This document shows positions 1 through 11,458 of a stretch of 64,000 nt of DNA, piece after piece; position 1 is the stretch's first letter, and each line of letters opens with the position of its first letter. The notes under the pieces were generated by a model. It searched no databases and had not been told where the DNA came from. It was given only the letters and a program-made list of their open reading frames with translations. The position numbers and the translations under genes were made by a program. Source of the DNA: Saccopteryx bilineata (lineage: Eukaryota > Chordata > Mammalia > Chiroptera > Emballonuridae); contig NC_089492.1 in NCBI RefSeq assembly GCF_036850765.1, forward strand, positions 73,729,982 to 73,793,981, given 5' to 3'.

Positions 1-780
1 ATCCTCAGACCTGAACACATCCTGGCTCTCAAACCTGCCAGTTTATCTAAGGTTATGACCCCCATTCAGGATCGGCTTTGCGGGGAAACAGAGAAGAACC
101 CCCCTGTTGTAAGAATGCACACCCTGTCTCTCTGCCTGCCCCCACTGTCCAGCCTGGAGCTTCCTGGCCACTGCCTCCCAAGCCCAAGGTGCCCGCCGCA
201 GAAGCCAGGAAGGCACACTCTTCTCCTCCTCTGCTCTGCGGTTGGCACCCCTGAGCTGAAGAGGATCTGACTGTAAAGTCCCAGCGAAGGAGAAATTATG
301 AAGTCAGGGTGAGAATGGGAGGTGAGAGTGGAATGCTGGGAAGGAGAAACGTGGTTGATATTTTAAATATATCATCCAGCCACACATTATGTCTCCAGGG
401 CTGTCAGGAATATGTGAGCCCCCAGTGGGTAAAGAACTCACCACCTTCTCAGCTCCCCTACTCCACTTATAGAAACAACTTTTATTACCTTAAATATCCC
501 CTTAAAGTACATACGCATGTGCACACACACCCAAACACAGTCACCCGTGCACACAGAGCCAAGGAGATGACAGAACCCTGAGCTAACAACGACTGCTTCC
601 CACTTCTGGGAGCAGGGCCTCATTCTGTCTTGTTGCAGTCTCCATCTACAGGTACTTGGGCAAGGTGGGGCAAGGTGGAAGACATTGTATCATGTGCGCC
701 ACGGGGCGAAAAGACTAAGTAACTCAAGTCCCTAACCCAGTTCCCAAACCCCCAGCTCTTCCTCTGAACCACTCCCCTTG

Positions 781-786
<6 letters not shown>
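1..786. other. Unique sequence, no gene seen
   Basis: No repeat family or exon is recognised. Short open frames occur on both strands but none resembles a known protein, and no splice-site-bounded coding segment stands out. A short CA-rich tract lies near 510-560. Confidence 0.6.

Positions 787-835
<49 letters not shown>
787..835. repeat. (AC)n microsatellite
   Basis: About 24 uninterrupted AC units, followed by a pyrimidine-rich stretch to about 880. It is a simple tandem dinucleotide repeat and probably length-polymorphic. The minus-strand 'CVCV' open frames across it are artefacts of the repeat. Confidence 0.97.
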
Positions 836-839
<4 letters not shown>

Positions 840-3800
840 TCAGCTCCTTTCTCTGTCTCTTTCTGTCTGCCTCTCTGTCTCTTATGTTTTTTGCATAAGA
901 CTTACCCATCTTTCAGTCCTTAAGTAATAATGTACTGTATTTTATTAATACATTAATATTAAACATAGTGTACATGTACTAATACATAATCATTTTTATA
1001 AGACCAACTAATATTGGTTACTAATATGAATACCACTGTAAGGATCATGATAACCAAAGCTAATACTGCTATAGCGTTTCTTATATCAATACATACCCAT
1101 TGCGCTAAAGATTTTTATGACTATTTACCGATTTTCAAGAAACAGTTCATGGTGCGTATTATCGGGGCTCTCTGTGATGTTGGGGGCAATCCGCACTGAG
1201 ACTTCGGCCACTTCCTCAGGCTCTTGTGGAGCCTGCATCCTTGGTAGTAACAACTGTTCTTACAGAGAGAGGGGTCAGGGCACACAAGCTCCTGGTGTTT
1301 TTCCCAACACTAACGTTCATAAATGGTCCTTCTTGCTTTACGTGTCATCTTTTTAATAGCAGTTTACTCAATGCTTAACTAAGAAATTAGCCTAATAATA
1401 TCTGGTCAATCATTTCCACACTCAGTTTCCCACATGGAAGCTGGGTTGGGGGGTGGGAAAGGAAACCCAGGCAGCAAATGTCAGACACACGTGGGAAGAA
1501 ACCACCAGGGAGTGGTGCCGGGCCACCACCTCTCTGAAATTGGCCCCCAAAAGTCAGCACCCCAGGAGTAGGCCAGCTCCTGGACCCCAGGATCGCCCCC
1601 CTGTCCGGGCAGCTTAATGGAGACTGTGCGACTGCCTTAGGACACGGGCTCTCTGCCTCCTAATCTGCACTCTGCTGTCTGCTCAGGCACACCGCAGGCG
1701 TCCCTTCATGGGGTGAGCGCGGAAATGCATTGCTCTCGGCCACAACAACTCCACCACGGCAAACCCGGTGCTTGATGTGGGGATGTCTGCGGGGCGGGGG
1801 CGAGGGGCATGAAAGGTCTCTCTTAGGGTGGCAGAGGAAATCTGGACTTCTGCCCTGATGACACGCTGTGAACCAGATATGCAAGAAATGCCCTGTTTCG
1901 CAAGGCTGCTCACAGACACACCTGAAGTTCCTCCTGAAGAATGACTGCAGAGATTGGTTACAGAGAAGGTGGTGAGGTGGGATCTGTTCATTCTCTGATT
2001 TAAAAAATATTCACTAGAAACATAACAGGAGCAAGAATCTGGTCACTTTCTCATTTAGAAGTTTTGACTTACTTGATTTTATCTGTTTCATCTTAAAATT
2101 GCACAGAACCATAGTGAGAGGAAATCAGAACATAGGTCCATTTTCCACAGAACACTGTGGTTTTCGACTATTGTTCTCTAAGGTAACTATTAAAAGCATC
2201 TCTGGCACTCTTAGATAGAATTCTAATTTTACCAGTAAGTAAAATGGCCATGCAGGGGGAAAGGGGTTAACCCGTGTGCTGCATGTCATTGTGTCAAAGA
2301 TAATGTGGGCTTTAGAACTCAGAGATCTGCTCAAGCAGCAGACATTTGACCTGAAAATGCAGCATCCTTAACCCTCATCTCATTCTGTGTTGTTCCTTCT
2401 TCCTTTGACCCCAGATTCCCTTCCACTTCTCTTCTCCACTGACCACCAGACTTCGGTGCTCTGTTCTGCATCTTCCCAGCCCTTCACCCAACTCATGTCC
2501 ACTTTTAAAAACAGATCCATGTCCTGGCCACTCACTGCCTACCCCAGCCTTATTCAAGCTGCTACCGAGCATCTGCCTGGAAAGGCTAAATATATAACGA
2601 CCGCAGCGTTGCTGTGGGTTACACGGAAATATAAGTGTGTTTCTCACTATTAATTCTACATGAGTGTTCTTGGTCTTTTGGATGATTATTTTCCAAATAA
2701 TGACTTGAAGATGACTTTTATTTATGGCCCCACTGTTTGCTAGGGCCAGAGAGTCCTATAATTCCAACCACTATTCAGAACCAAAGGGAGCTTGGTGGAC
2801 AGGCCTAGAAGTAGTAGATAGCCCTTCCATCCACATGTTATTGGCTAAAATTTAGAAAGATTGCATATTACTACTCTAGATTTATGCACAAGAAGAAAAG
2901 ACAAAAAGGGTTTGGTTCTAAAGTGTGCTGAATTCAGCACCCTTGCCATCAATCGCTATTTCATTCTCTCTCTCTCACACAGAAAGCACCTCTGCCTGGT
3001 GGAAGTAAACTCAAAGTCGCACACCGGTGCACCCTTCAGCTCAAAGTCCAGGGTTTCTGAGGGACGAGCCATCCTCTAGATGTGGCTCCTTGGGACCCAG
3101 AGACTCAGGAACAAAGAGATAAATCATCTACACTTTCACAATGCCAATGTGCTACAGACAAGCATGGATGGGATGGCCACAATAACCCATCTGGTTAGTG
3201 GGAAAAAAGCCTGGGGAATGCACCAGTCACTGATCCGCAGCCACTGGGAAGTCCTGTTACACAGGCAGTATGGATGCTCTGCCTCCTAGCAGGGCTGGTC
3301 CTTCAGTGGACTCTTACATGGTTCTCCTGGAGAAACGCCCTAGTCCATTGTGCTTGTGGTCTCTGACTCTGCCCTCAAGGAACCCCAGCCGGAAGGCCAT
3401 CATTTCCTATGCCCCTGTCTGAAGAGGATGTTGAGATAAATGTTCTCAGTAGACAGAGATTTCTCACCCTGTTTCCTTGATAGTTTTCTGATCTATTTGC
3501 TTCTGGTCTGTTTATTTGGTCAGTCATACCCAAAGCTCTTTCCTATATATAATCTTTAGACATGCCTTATATCTCTGCTTTCTAATCCCTGTTTCTCTCT
3601 CCTCCTTATTCCTTTCTCTTCTATCTCTTTCCCTCTCTCTCTTAACTTAATGGCAACTACCTTGAGGCACCCTAAAAAAAAAACAGACTTATGTAGAAAA
3701 TAATCTGTTATTTGTCCAAGGTGAATATTTATAGGACTTCATCTCTCAAAAGCAGTCATCTGTACTACTGTTGGAGATATGGAAATGGTGTTCAAATCCT

Positions 3801-5687
3801 GTAAAGCCCCAAATTTCTGAGCTCTTTCTCCTCCCTTTCATTGTTGCTTGCAAACTAACCTATTCCTTTGTGAGCTTAACTCTTTCTTTCTTGTGATGTT
3901 TTGCTAAAGCCAATCAATAAACCAACACATTCCAAAACGGGTTCTTTACGACCACTTGTACTAGAGACATTAAGCTTTTTGTGGAGGCTCGCCTACCACA
4001 TTACTGAGAGCACAGCTCAGGGAACAGTTCTCGATGGCACAACTCAGAGTGACAACTTCTCCGATTCTGATATCTCACTCCTGTGGCCCACTGTCTGACC
4101 GCTATGCCAACGCCATGTGGCTATTGTGATGGTGGCCCCCAACCTCATGATACTCATTTCCAGATTAATCAAAAAACATGAACTATTGTTACAAGCAGCT
4201 ACAAATTTCTAGCGGCTAGGCAATACAAGAATTTGTTTTTAATTCATGAATAGCCTTGCCACGGATGATGCTGGTCAGGTGACCTCCCTTAAGGTCTCTG
4301 CTCAAATTGGTGGCTGAGAAAGCCAGGGTCTTTCTATCTAGTGCATCTGCTGTCCCCTGAGGATTTAGAATGCTTTGTTTCCCATTTCATCGGTGGATGT
4401 TTTAAAGACAAACTGGTTTGTGAGGGCAGGATTTGGGAGTAGATCACATCTCATCTACCTATATCTCATTGGTCAGGACTTACCTCCATCACCCCTTTAA
4501 CTGCTAGAGGCACTGGTAAACCTGGCCACCTGCATGCACATGCAGAATGGGACGCTGGGTGCCCAGTGATCAGTTCTCTGCCCCTCACCTCCATATGGAC
4601 ACATTAGTACCTGCTTTGTGATCTTGGATCAGACTCCACTGACATTTCTTCTCCATGTGAGCTCAGTGTGAAGCTCTGTCAATGAGTGTTGTTGGAAGAA
4701 AGTAGCATTGGGAAGGGGACGTCTCTTCCTGGTCTTGTGTCATGAGTTTTGCTTCTCTTGCTCCTGCTGCACAGTCTCTTTGTGCTATGTGTAGTGGCAT
4801 CTAGCAGTCTTTTGTCTCCACTGCATGACTAGAGCATATGGTCCCTCAACAACCATGCAGTCTGGTGAGTACCTCAGCATCACTCCTGGTGCGAACACTA
4901 CACACCTAGGCCTCACACTGACAGCAACACTCTACTGTCTCTGAACAACTCCCACAGCCCAGCTCATTGGCACCCTGGAGGGTTGGCTTCCATCTGCCCA
5001 TGACTGTGACCGTGACTGTGACTAGCTCTGACCTGGGCAAACCAGCGAACTTCTCCACCATCCAGGTGACCAGAACCACCCTTTTCTGATGAGCTTTGAA
5101 AGTCAGGCTGGAGTTCCATATCCATTTTCCCTGGACACACTTCCTTAGCTCCAGGGTGGCAGGTAGGTATAGTTCCCCTTACATCTTTGTCATCCCTTAT
5201 TTTTCCTAGTTTCATAATCTTTTACAATAAGCTTTCCCTGCTCAAGTTGTTGCATGGCTTTACCTTCTGGTTGCACCCAGGCTGTCACCAACACCAGGCT
5301 GGGTAAGTATGTGGCTCTGTATCCTAGCCCGAGTCACACGCATGCATTCTGCTCTGTCTCTTTCAAGTTCTACAGTACCGAACATACTTCATGGAGTAGA
5401 GAGTTGAAACCCGGGCCTCCAGATTCTAATTCATCGTGAGGAATAGGAAGTCATATAGGACATGGCAAGTGAACTTTTCAGTGGGAAAAAAAATTAAGTG
5501 CAACAATAATTTTATGGCAAAAGATCGTGTTTGCTCAACAAAGGCATTAGGATAATGAAACAACTTATGCAACATTAACCATAAAACAGATCATGATGTT
5601 TAGAAGATCAAAAATATGTTTTCTTGACACTGTCAGATTTAGTAGACCTAAAATTGAATAAATGTTTGTTTCTTATCCAGTTCTCTG
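836..5687. other. Long unique stretch, no gene seen
   Basis: Nearly 4.9 kb without a repeat I can name confidently. Base composition is mixed: 1,440-1,870 is relatively GC-rich, while 900-1,120 is AT-rich. A pyrimidine-rich run lies at about 3,580-3,645, followed by a 9-A run near 3,674. Open frames are all about 100 codons or shorter and unrecognised. It could hold degenerate repeats or non-coding regulatory DNA. Confidence 0.5.
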
Positions 5688-6090
5688 TATTTTTTTTTTA
5701 TTGATACAATTTAGATACTATAAAATTAAATGTTTTCAAGTATACAATTTAGTGGTTTTAGTGTAGTCACACTATGTTGCTATCACCACTAATTTCGGGT
5801 CCTTTTTATCACCATAAAGGGAAACCTTGTGCCCAGTGACAGTCACTCTGAATTACTCCTCTTCTCAACCCAGACAACCTCTGTCTACTCTCTGTTTCTA
5901 TAGATTGACCTAGTCTGGTCAACTTTAAATTCTATATAAATGGAATCATACAGTATGTGGCCATTCAGTCTGGCTTCTTTCAACCGGCCTAACCTTCAAG
6001 AGTCACCCATGATATAATGTGATTTCTAATGTTTGATTTTTATTATCATTAAGAATTTATACATTCTTCTCAACAAAAATCTATATTCAT
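5688..6090 (-). repeat. LINE-1 3' end fragment, antisense (old, L1M type)
   Basis: The stretch opens with a T-run and then reads as the complement of an old L1 3' region: an 'attgatacaatttagatac' opening, an 'acaatttagtggtttta' block, a 'tatcaccac' block and 'aaatggaatcatacagtatg' near 5,940. This order is typical of ancient mammalian L1 3' untranslated regions read antisense. It is strongly diverged and non-coding. Subfamily assignment is not possible by eye. Confidence 0.75.
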
Positions 6091-6789
6091 CCTAAGACGG
6101 CCATCCGGTTCTTATGTGTAAAGAAAATAATTATGAGAGGGAAGAGTAAAAAAAAAAAAAAATCTTATGATTTTCTGAAATTTTAAATGCAAGCAAGAAG
6201 GAAAGAAAGTGAAAAAATACTTCCAATCCTGCCTTTTAAATTTTCTCTCATGGTGGACTGCTACTAATAATCAACACTTACATAACACTTCAGAGTTTCA
6301 ACACATTTTTATATTGAATGCCAAAGGTAACACCTACTGCAGGAATTATATGCTGTGCTTTAATTCTAGAAGACTGTAGGAAAAGTATAAATAGCACCAC
6401 TATTTTTTTTTTTGGTTGTCATTATCACACATCCTAAATATAAGTTAATAAAACGTCTAGTATTTCTGTAAAAATGCTTCTGTGAACAGAGATTGGCAAA
6501 ATACCCACATAGGAGTTTACCTTTTGCGTTTTTTGTTGTTGTTGTTTGTTTTGTTGTTCTTCAGAGAAAATCTTGGAGTTAAGAGTGAGCAGTTTCTGAA
6601 AGAACAGCATGATCCAATTTTATCTACAGTTCTTTCATCAGATAGGAAGCGAGAGAAGATGTGACATATATGCCATCCTCACAATTCTATCTATATCTAA
6701 TGGTTTTCCTCCAACTTCATCTGGGGTGCTAACAGCTTATTTCCAAGCAGTAACATAATTCTAGCCTGTTCAGCAAGAGTTTTTGCAAT
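6091..6789. other. AT-rich stretch, no gene seen
   Basis: Contains A-runs and T-runs near 6,150 and 6,400 and a (GTT)n-like segment at about 6,530-6,555. The 60-residue open frame at 6,482 is T-rich, hydrophobic low-complexity sequence and does not look like a protein. Confidence 0.5.
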
Positions 6790-6915
6790 AGTCCTTTGAG
6801 ACATGAAGTCAGGGTATTATTACAGCTGGAGAATGAGATGATGGTAAGTTCAGTGACTTGTCCAAGGAGACACAATAAATCAGACATAGGCCTTGGGAAT
6901 AAACCTGGACTTGCC
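6790..6915 (-). repeat. MIR SINE fragment, antisense
   Basis: The core is visible as 'gacttgtccaaggagacaca' near 6,857, the complement of the conserved MIR tRNA-derived region, preceded by a 'gagaatgagatga' block. It is an ancient mammal-wide SINE, diverged and non-functional. Confidence 0.65.
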
Positions 6916-8036
6916 TTTAAGACTTTTCTCTGTGATACTATATGGCCGTTCTGAGCCTTTGGAAGGTTCCTCATTAACCTTGTAGTTAATTTTCATGTTT
7001 TATATGGCCTTTGCCAGATACATAAATATAACCTTCTTTAATACAGTTTCTCAGGCAATGTAAGTTTTAAAAAAATCCATTTCTAATAAAGACCAGAGAG
7101 AATCTACCTTATCCACAGATATTGGAAGCCTATAAACTTAGAGTAATGACTTCCATCTGCCCCTAGTAACTGATATGAGGTTATCACATGGCCTAGCTTA
7201 TTACCCTTGTAGTTGTAGACTGGTACATAAATATGTTGGGACTACTGGCTATTGTTTTTCACTAATGGGAGTAATATGTGGAATGCAATATGGATTTTAC
7301 AGATTTCTTAGTGCAAGTCAGAAAGGATGATTCTCATTCCCAATGTAAATGATGCCTTTTTTTCCAAAAGTTATGTGGCTCACGCCTCAATAAGATTGAG
7401 TTGGATTTCTATAAACGAGGTTCAGACACAAGGGCAACTATATTTCATGAGACCCTTCACATCACAAGGGATCTGCTCCTTAGACACTGTTCACACTGCT
7501 GGGGATCCTTTCATTTGGCTCACTGTGTTCTTCTGCACCTCAGAAGAGTAGAAGCACCTCATGAGCCTGATCCATTGCGTTCCTGTGGTCTTTCCTGACT
7601 TAGGTTTACCCTCTCTGGGATATGTATAGTGAGGTATATATTGCTATTTCTTAAGGACACTGGTCATACCTTTCATGACAGTTATATCTTCACCATTTCC
7701 CACCTTGGCACCCAGGTCACAGAGGGCTGCTTTGACTTAAGCCAGGAGAAGAAGCCAATATTTAGTTTACATTGTAGTGCCATCTGCAAATATTTTTCTG
7801 ACCACAAAGAAAACAATATTTTGCATCATGTTAACAAAATAATTAAGACGGTAGAATAATGAGGCAATGATATTTAAGAAAATTTTCTAGAAAAACCTAA
7901 CAGTTCCATAGAAGGAAGTAAAAGGAAGTCCTACAGGTATAATTGAAGGGATTTACAAAGTGGCCCCGCCAAGAATAAAGGGAGCTTTTGTTTTGAGTAT
8001 AAATTCTGGCTTCAGAGGCATCAAGAAATAAAAAAG
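6916..8036. other. Unique sequence, no gene seen
   Basis: AT-rich. The open frames at 7,327-7,598 and 7,629-7,859 are short, have no recognisable motif and lack plausible splice or start context. The last 13 bases (8,024-8,036) are the left target duplication of the next SINE. Confidence 0.5.
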
Positions 8037-8238
8037 AAGTGACCTGTGGTGGTGCAGTGGATAAAGTGTCGACCTGGAAATGCTGAGGTCGCCGGTTCGA
8101 AACCCTGGGCTTGCCTGGTCAAGGTACATATGGGAGTTGATGCTTCCAGCTCCTCCCCCCTTCTCTCTCTCTGTCTCTCCTCTCTCTCTCTCTCCCTCTC
8201 TTCTCTAAAATGAATAAATAAATAAATAAATAAATAAA
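8037..8238 (+). repeat. tRNA-derived SINE, short type (bat Rhin-like)
   Basis: A complete SINE. The head carries tRNA-like pol III promoter boxes: an A-box region 'tggtgcagtggataaag' and a B box 'ggttcgaaacc' at about 8,094. Then come a 'tatgggagttgatgcttcc' body, a CT-rich stretch and an (AAAT)n tail at about 8,209-8,238. A perfect 13-bp target duplication, agaaataaaaaag, lies at 8,024-8,036 and 8,239-8,251, showing L1-type retroposition. The same family recurs at 24,421, 31,205 and 34,480. I recall this type from horseshoe bats; that attribution is inference. Confidence 0.93.
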
Positions 8239-8387
8239 AGAAATAAAAAAGGTTAAAATCTCAGGATGCCTTATTACACTTGTATATATCAAATATATGG
8301 ATCAAGGTACCCCATGGTATCAGTCAAAAAATGGTGGGAGATTTTAGATAGATAGGTGATAGGTACAGATATGCGCATATATAAAGA

Positions 8388-8426
8388 TCTATCTATCTAT
8401 CTATCTATCTATCTCTCTATCTATAT
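8388..8426. repeat. (CTAT)n microsatellite
   Basis: About nine tetranucleotide units with one interruption (ctctctat), preceded by a short GATA run near 8,346. It is a simple repeat, likely variable in length. Confidence 0.93.
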
Positions 8427-8550
8427 CATCTGAATATACAGACAGTAGTTCTAAGAAAGTGGATCATGAAGACCCTAAAGCAGGCAGGTGGCAGTCAGTG
8501 GAATCACAACTGTGTCTCCCAGTGGGAACATTCCAACTAAGGTTTCTAGA

Positions 8551-9170
8551 TCAGCAAAGCATAAAGTTATGAAGACAAGAAGCAAAACTAGACATAATAG
8601 TAAGTGGTGACCCTCCATGCCAACCTCTCACTTCTGGCTCACGGGCACTGGTCATGGGAGAAAGAGCATCATATATCGGATGATGGTCGAGAGCATCTGT
8701 AGCTTCCTGCAGAACACAGCCCCATCCTAGCAGGGTACCACCACCCAGCTGGGGTTGTAACTGCGTCTTCAAAGGCCCATCCCACTGTTTTATCAAGCCA
8801 GCTGCTTCAAAATAATGGGATCCATCATCATACCTGTGGATTCCTGAGCATGGACCCATTGCCATACTTTTACTGTGAAGGGAGTTCCTTAATCAGAAAT
8901 AATGCTGTATGGGAAATCATGATGGTAGGAAGGTATTCTGTAGATCCATGGATGGTAGTTTTGGCAGAAACATAATAAGCAAGAAAAGCAAAGCCCAAAG
9001 AGAAAATGTGTATTCCAGGAAATTTATATACCCATCATATATTCTCTATCCTAGGGATAATAAGCTGACCTGGGCAGTAAAATCCCATCAGCCACTGAGG
9101 ACAGACACAGAGCTCTGACTACAGTAGGGGTGGCATAGCCTCTGGGAAGTCTGAATGAGCAGAATCCTTT
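8551..9170 (-). pseudogene. Endogenous retrovirus ERV-L pol (integrase region) relic
   Basis: Read on the minus strand, 8,551-8,865 is a 104-codon open stretch whose residue order resembles the C-terminal half of an ERV-L integrase. The pattern runs from the core domain past its catalytic glutamate region into the segment before the C-terminal domain. Upstream on the minus strand (8,866 to about 9,170) the similarity continues in other frames and is broken by stops and shifts, including a stop just before the piece that begins the core-domain motif. No LTR, gag or env is seen nearby, so this is an isolated, dead internal fragment. The family call is from pattern memory and no database was searched. 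Confidence 0.6.
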
Positions 9171-9889
9171 GATCTAGAGTATGAACATACTTCTGGAACT
9201 TACACTGCTAAGAAAAGTATATCACAGAAGAATTATTGTTTTGTATCTGAAGACTATATTCTATTACCTTAAAATTAACAGCAGAGTCAGAGAGAAATTT
9301 CCCAGTGTCTAAGAAAGATCAAACTCTCAAAACACATCTTCTTAAAATAAGGGTTTATGTCCAGGCTTATCTCCAATTTCAGTGCATACTTGTACAGATT
9401 GTTTTTATTGAAAAGTAGGTAGTATTTCAATCCTCATTTGTAAATAAAAATTATAGGTATTGTGTGTGTGTGTCCCCCACCTTTTTGGTGAGGATTAAAT
9501 AGGAAAAATTGTAACGCACTTAGCTCAGAGCATAGGAAATCAAGACTGTTTAAGAAAAATAACTTAAAAAGTTATAGATACTCATCTGATTTCACAACAT
9601 CCTGGACAATGGTTAATAACCAGTCCCTTTTCATGCACGAGACTCAGCCTCCCTGAAAGTGAGAACAATGATCCCAGAGAATGCACATTCCTATCTTCCT
9701 AACACACAACATTCTATCACGAATTGCGTGTGTGTGTGTGACTCCAAAATAAATACAGGCTCATTGTAGAAAATTTTAAAAGCACACAAAAAAGCCAGTT
9801 ATTTACTACTGATTACTCTTGTATTTCTTAAATATAAATTACATATAAATATAGATAGTGGTTTTAATAATAATGATAATAATAACTAA
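9171..9889. other. AT-rich sequence with short (GT)n runs
   Basis: No gene seen. Short GT runs occur near 9,460 and 9,727. An AT-rich segment leads into the next MIR. Confidence 0.5.
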
Positions 9890-10110
9890 ACTTCACTGCG
9901 TTCTATGAACTAGGGCATTTCCTAAATACTTCACATGGATTAAACTACTCGGCCTTGACAAATACTATAGAGGTTTAATATTGTTGTTCATTTACCAGTG
10001 AGGAAACTGAGGCTTTGAGCCACTAACCAGCTTTTCCAACGTCATCAGCCTCAGTGGTGGAGGTGACCTAAATGTGACCTAGCTGATTGTTGGAACAGAG
10101 CCCTCAATCA
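9890..10110 (-). repeat. MIR SINE, antisense
   Basis: The pattern 'gtgaggaaactgaggctttg' at about 9,998, preceded by a block matching the complement of the MIR 3' core (ttcacatggattaaact), is diagnostic of MIR read antisense. It is a degenerate, mammal-wide copy. Confidence 0.75.
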
Positions 10111-10189
10111 CCATGCGGGCAGCCCTAATATAGACTTTTTTTCTTACATTGCTGCACATTTATTTACAATGTGACTTTCCACTAAAGCA

Positions 10190-10480
10190 TATGATGTTAA
10201 TATCTCGTCATGTCATTAAGTCTGCTTCTGCCTGATGACGTCTATTCAGGACATTGTATCACAATTTGAAAAATGCATTATTTATTCATCCAATACAATA
10301 TTGCTGTGTTTGTAACACTCAAAGAATACTTTGGTATATATTTATACATTGTTCTGTACATGACTGAATGTTTCCATGGGACAAATTCCTAGAGTGGAAT
10401 TACTGCATGATTTTTGAGGGTTTTTTTTTAAAATATATATTTCCCAGCTTTTGTTTGAAAACGATGGTACCAATTGTCTC
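10190..10480 (-). repeat. Probable old L1 fragment, antisense
   Basis: The segment 'gggacaaattcctagagtgg' near 10,378, with the T-rich block after it, resembles the complement of the old L1 ORF2 3' end and 3' UTR. The preceding 'tttattcatccaatacaat' block is also consistent. It is strongly decayed, so the call is tentative. Confidence 0.45.
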
Positions 10481-11260
10481 TCCACTGCCAGTGAAAGAAG
10501 GGGCTCCGAATCCAAGGTCTGATTTCTACTGGGTTCCAATTGACTCTATGGAAAGTTCTGTTTAATCCTGGCACTTGGTGCCAGAAGACAGGTCTGAGTC
10601 CAACCCTCTGAAAGCTTTCTCCTGTGTGATGCCTTTTTTTTTTATTCAGGTGTTATTCTTCTTTGGAAGCACACACACAATTACTTATGTAAATCTAGAG
10701 GAATAGAATTTTCTATCTACTGGAAGATTCAGATAGGAACTTTCTTAGCATCTGATGTCAAAGGGAATCTAATTCTTAAGCCCAATTTCTTTTGCATGGG
10801 TTTAAATTGAAAAGAGTGAAATGCCCACTTTTGAATAGTCAGTTATGATAGATAACTCTACTACCTATTAAGTAATCTTGATTTATTATTGACTTCAAGA
10901 ATTCTTTTTTTTCCTTCTGCCCTCAGCCTCTATCCAGAAAGTACAAAGGCATAGTCAAATTCTCAGGACATCTACCATGTACCTTAACTCAAGGTTTCTT
11001 TCGAGGCTCTGTGAGTCTCAACTGTGAGAGTTCTATAGGCAAGAACTCTCATTTCTTGGTGTGGTGATGTATTATGGAATTGTATACTTAAAACTTATAT
11101 AATTTTATTAATCTATGTTACTCCAATAATATCCATTATAAACCCTCATCAAATATTGTGATGTAATTGAAAATCTGTTTGATAATTTTGCTTTAAGAAA
11201 TTATGGAAAATTATTACCATTACAACTATGCCTATGCAAATCAGGAATTTCCTCAAATTT
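10481..11260. other. Unique sequence, no gene seen
   Basis: AT-rich. T-runs occur near 10,630 and 10,908. No open frame is long enough to discuss, and no known repeat is recognised with confidence. Confidence 0.5.
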
Positions 11261-11458
11261 TTTTCTTTTTTCTTTCTAGAGGGAGACTGACAAGAAGACT
11301 GAGAGAAGCATCAATTTGTTGTTCCATTTACTTGTGCCATTGATTGCTTCTCATATATGTGCCTTGAACAGGGCTTGAACCATAGACCCCAAGGATGCAA
11401 CCCACGCACTTGGTGCTCTGGGATTATGCTCTATAAACTCTGCCACTAGCCAGGGCCC
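11261..11458 (-). repeat. tRNA-derived SINE, antisense, older copy
   Basis: The right edge 'ctagccagggc' is the complement of the 'gccctggctag' head of the long SINE type. Inside lie a degenerate B box (complement at about 11,372-11,382) and a 'gagagaagcatcaatttgt' body. The left side is T-rich, the complement of the A-rich tail. A short direct repeat (caaattt, 11,254 and about 11,460) may be the target duplication. Divergence from the other copies suggests an older insertion or a different subfamily. Confidence 0.75.

Noticed and set aside
620..909. Cys-Val-rich open frames
   Set aside because: They are translations of the (AC)n microsatellite at 787-835.
8037..8110. tRNA-like A and B boxes suggesting a tRNA gene
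   Set aside because: The tRNA-like head continues into a SINE body and A-rich tail with target duplications. The same holds for the other SINE copies. No clean cloverleaf with a paired acceptor stem was found.
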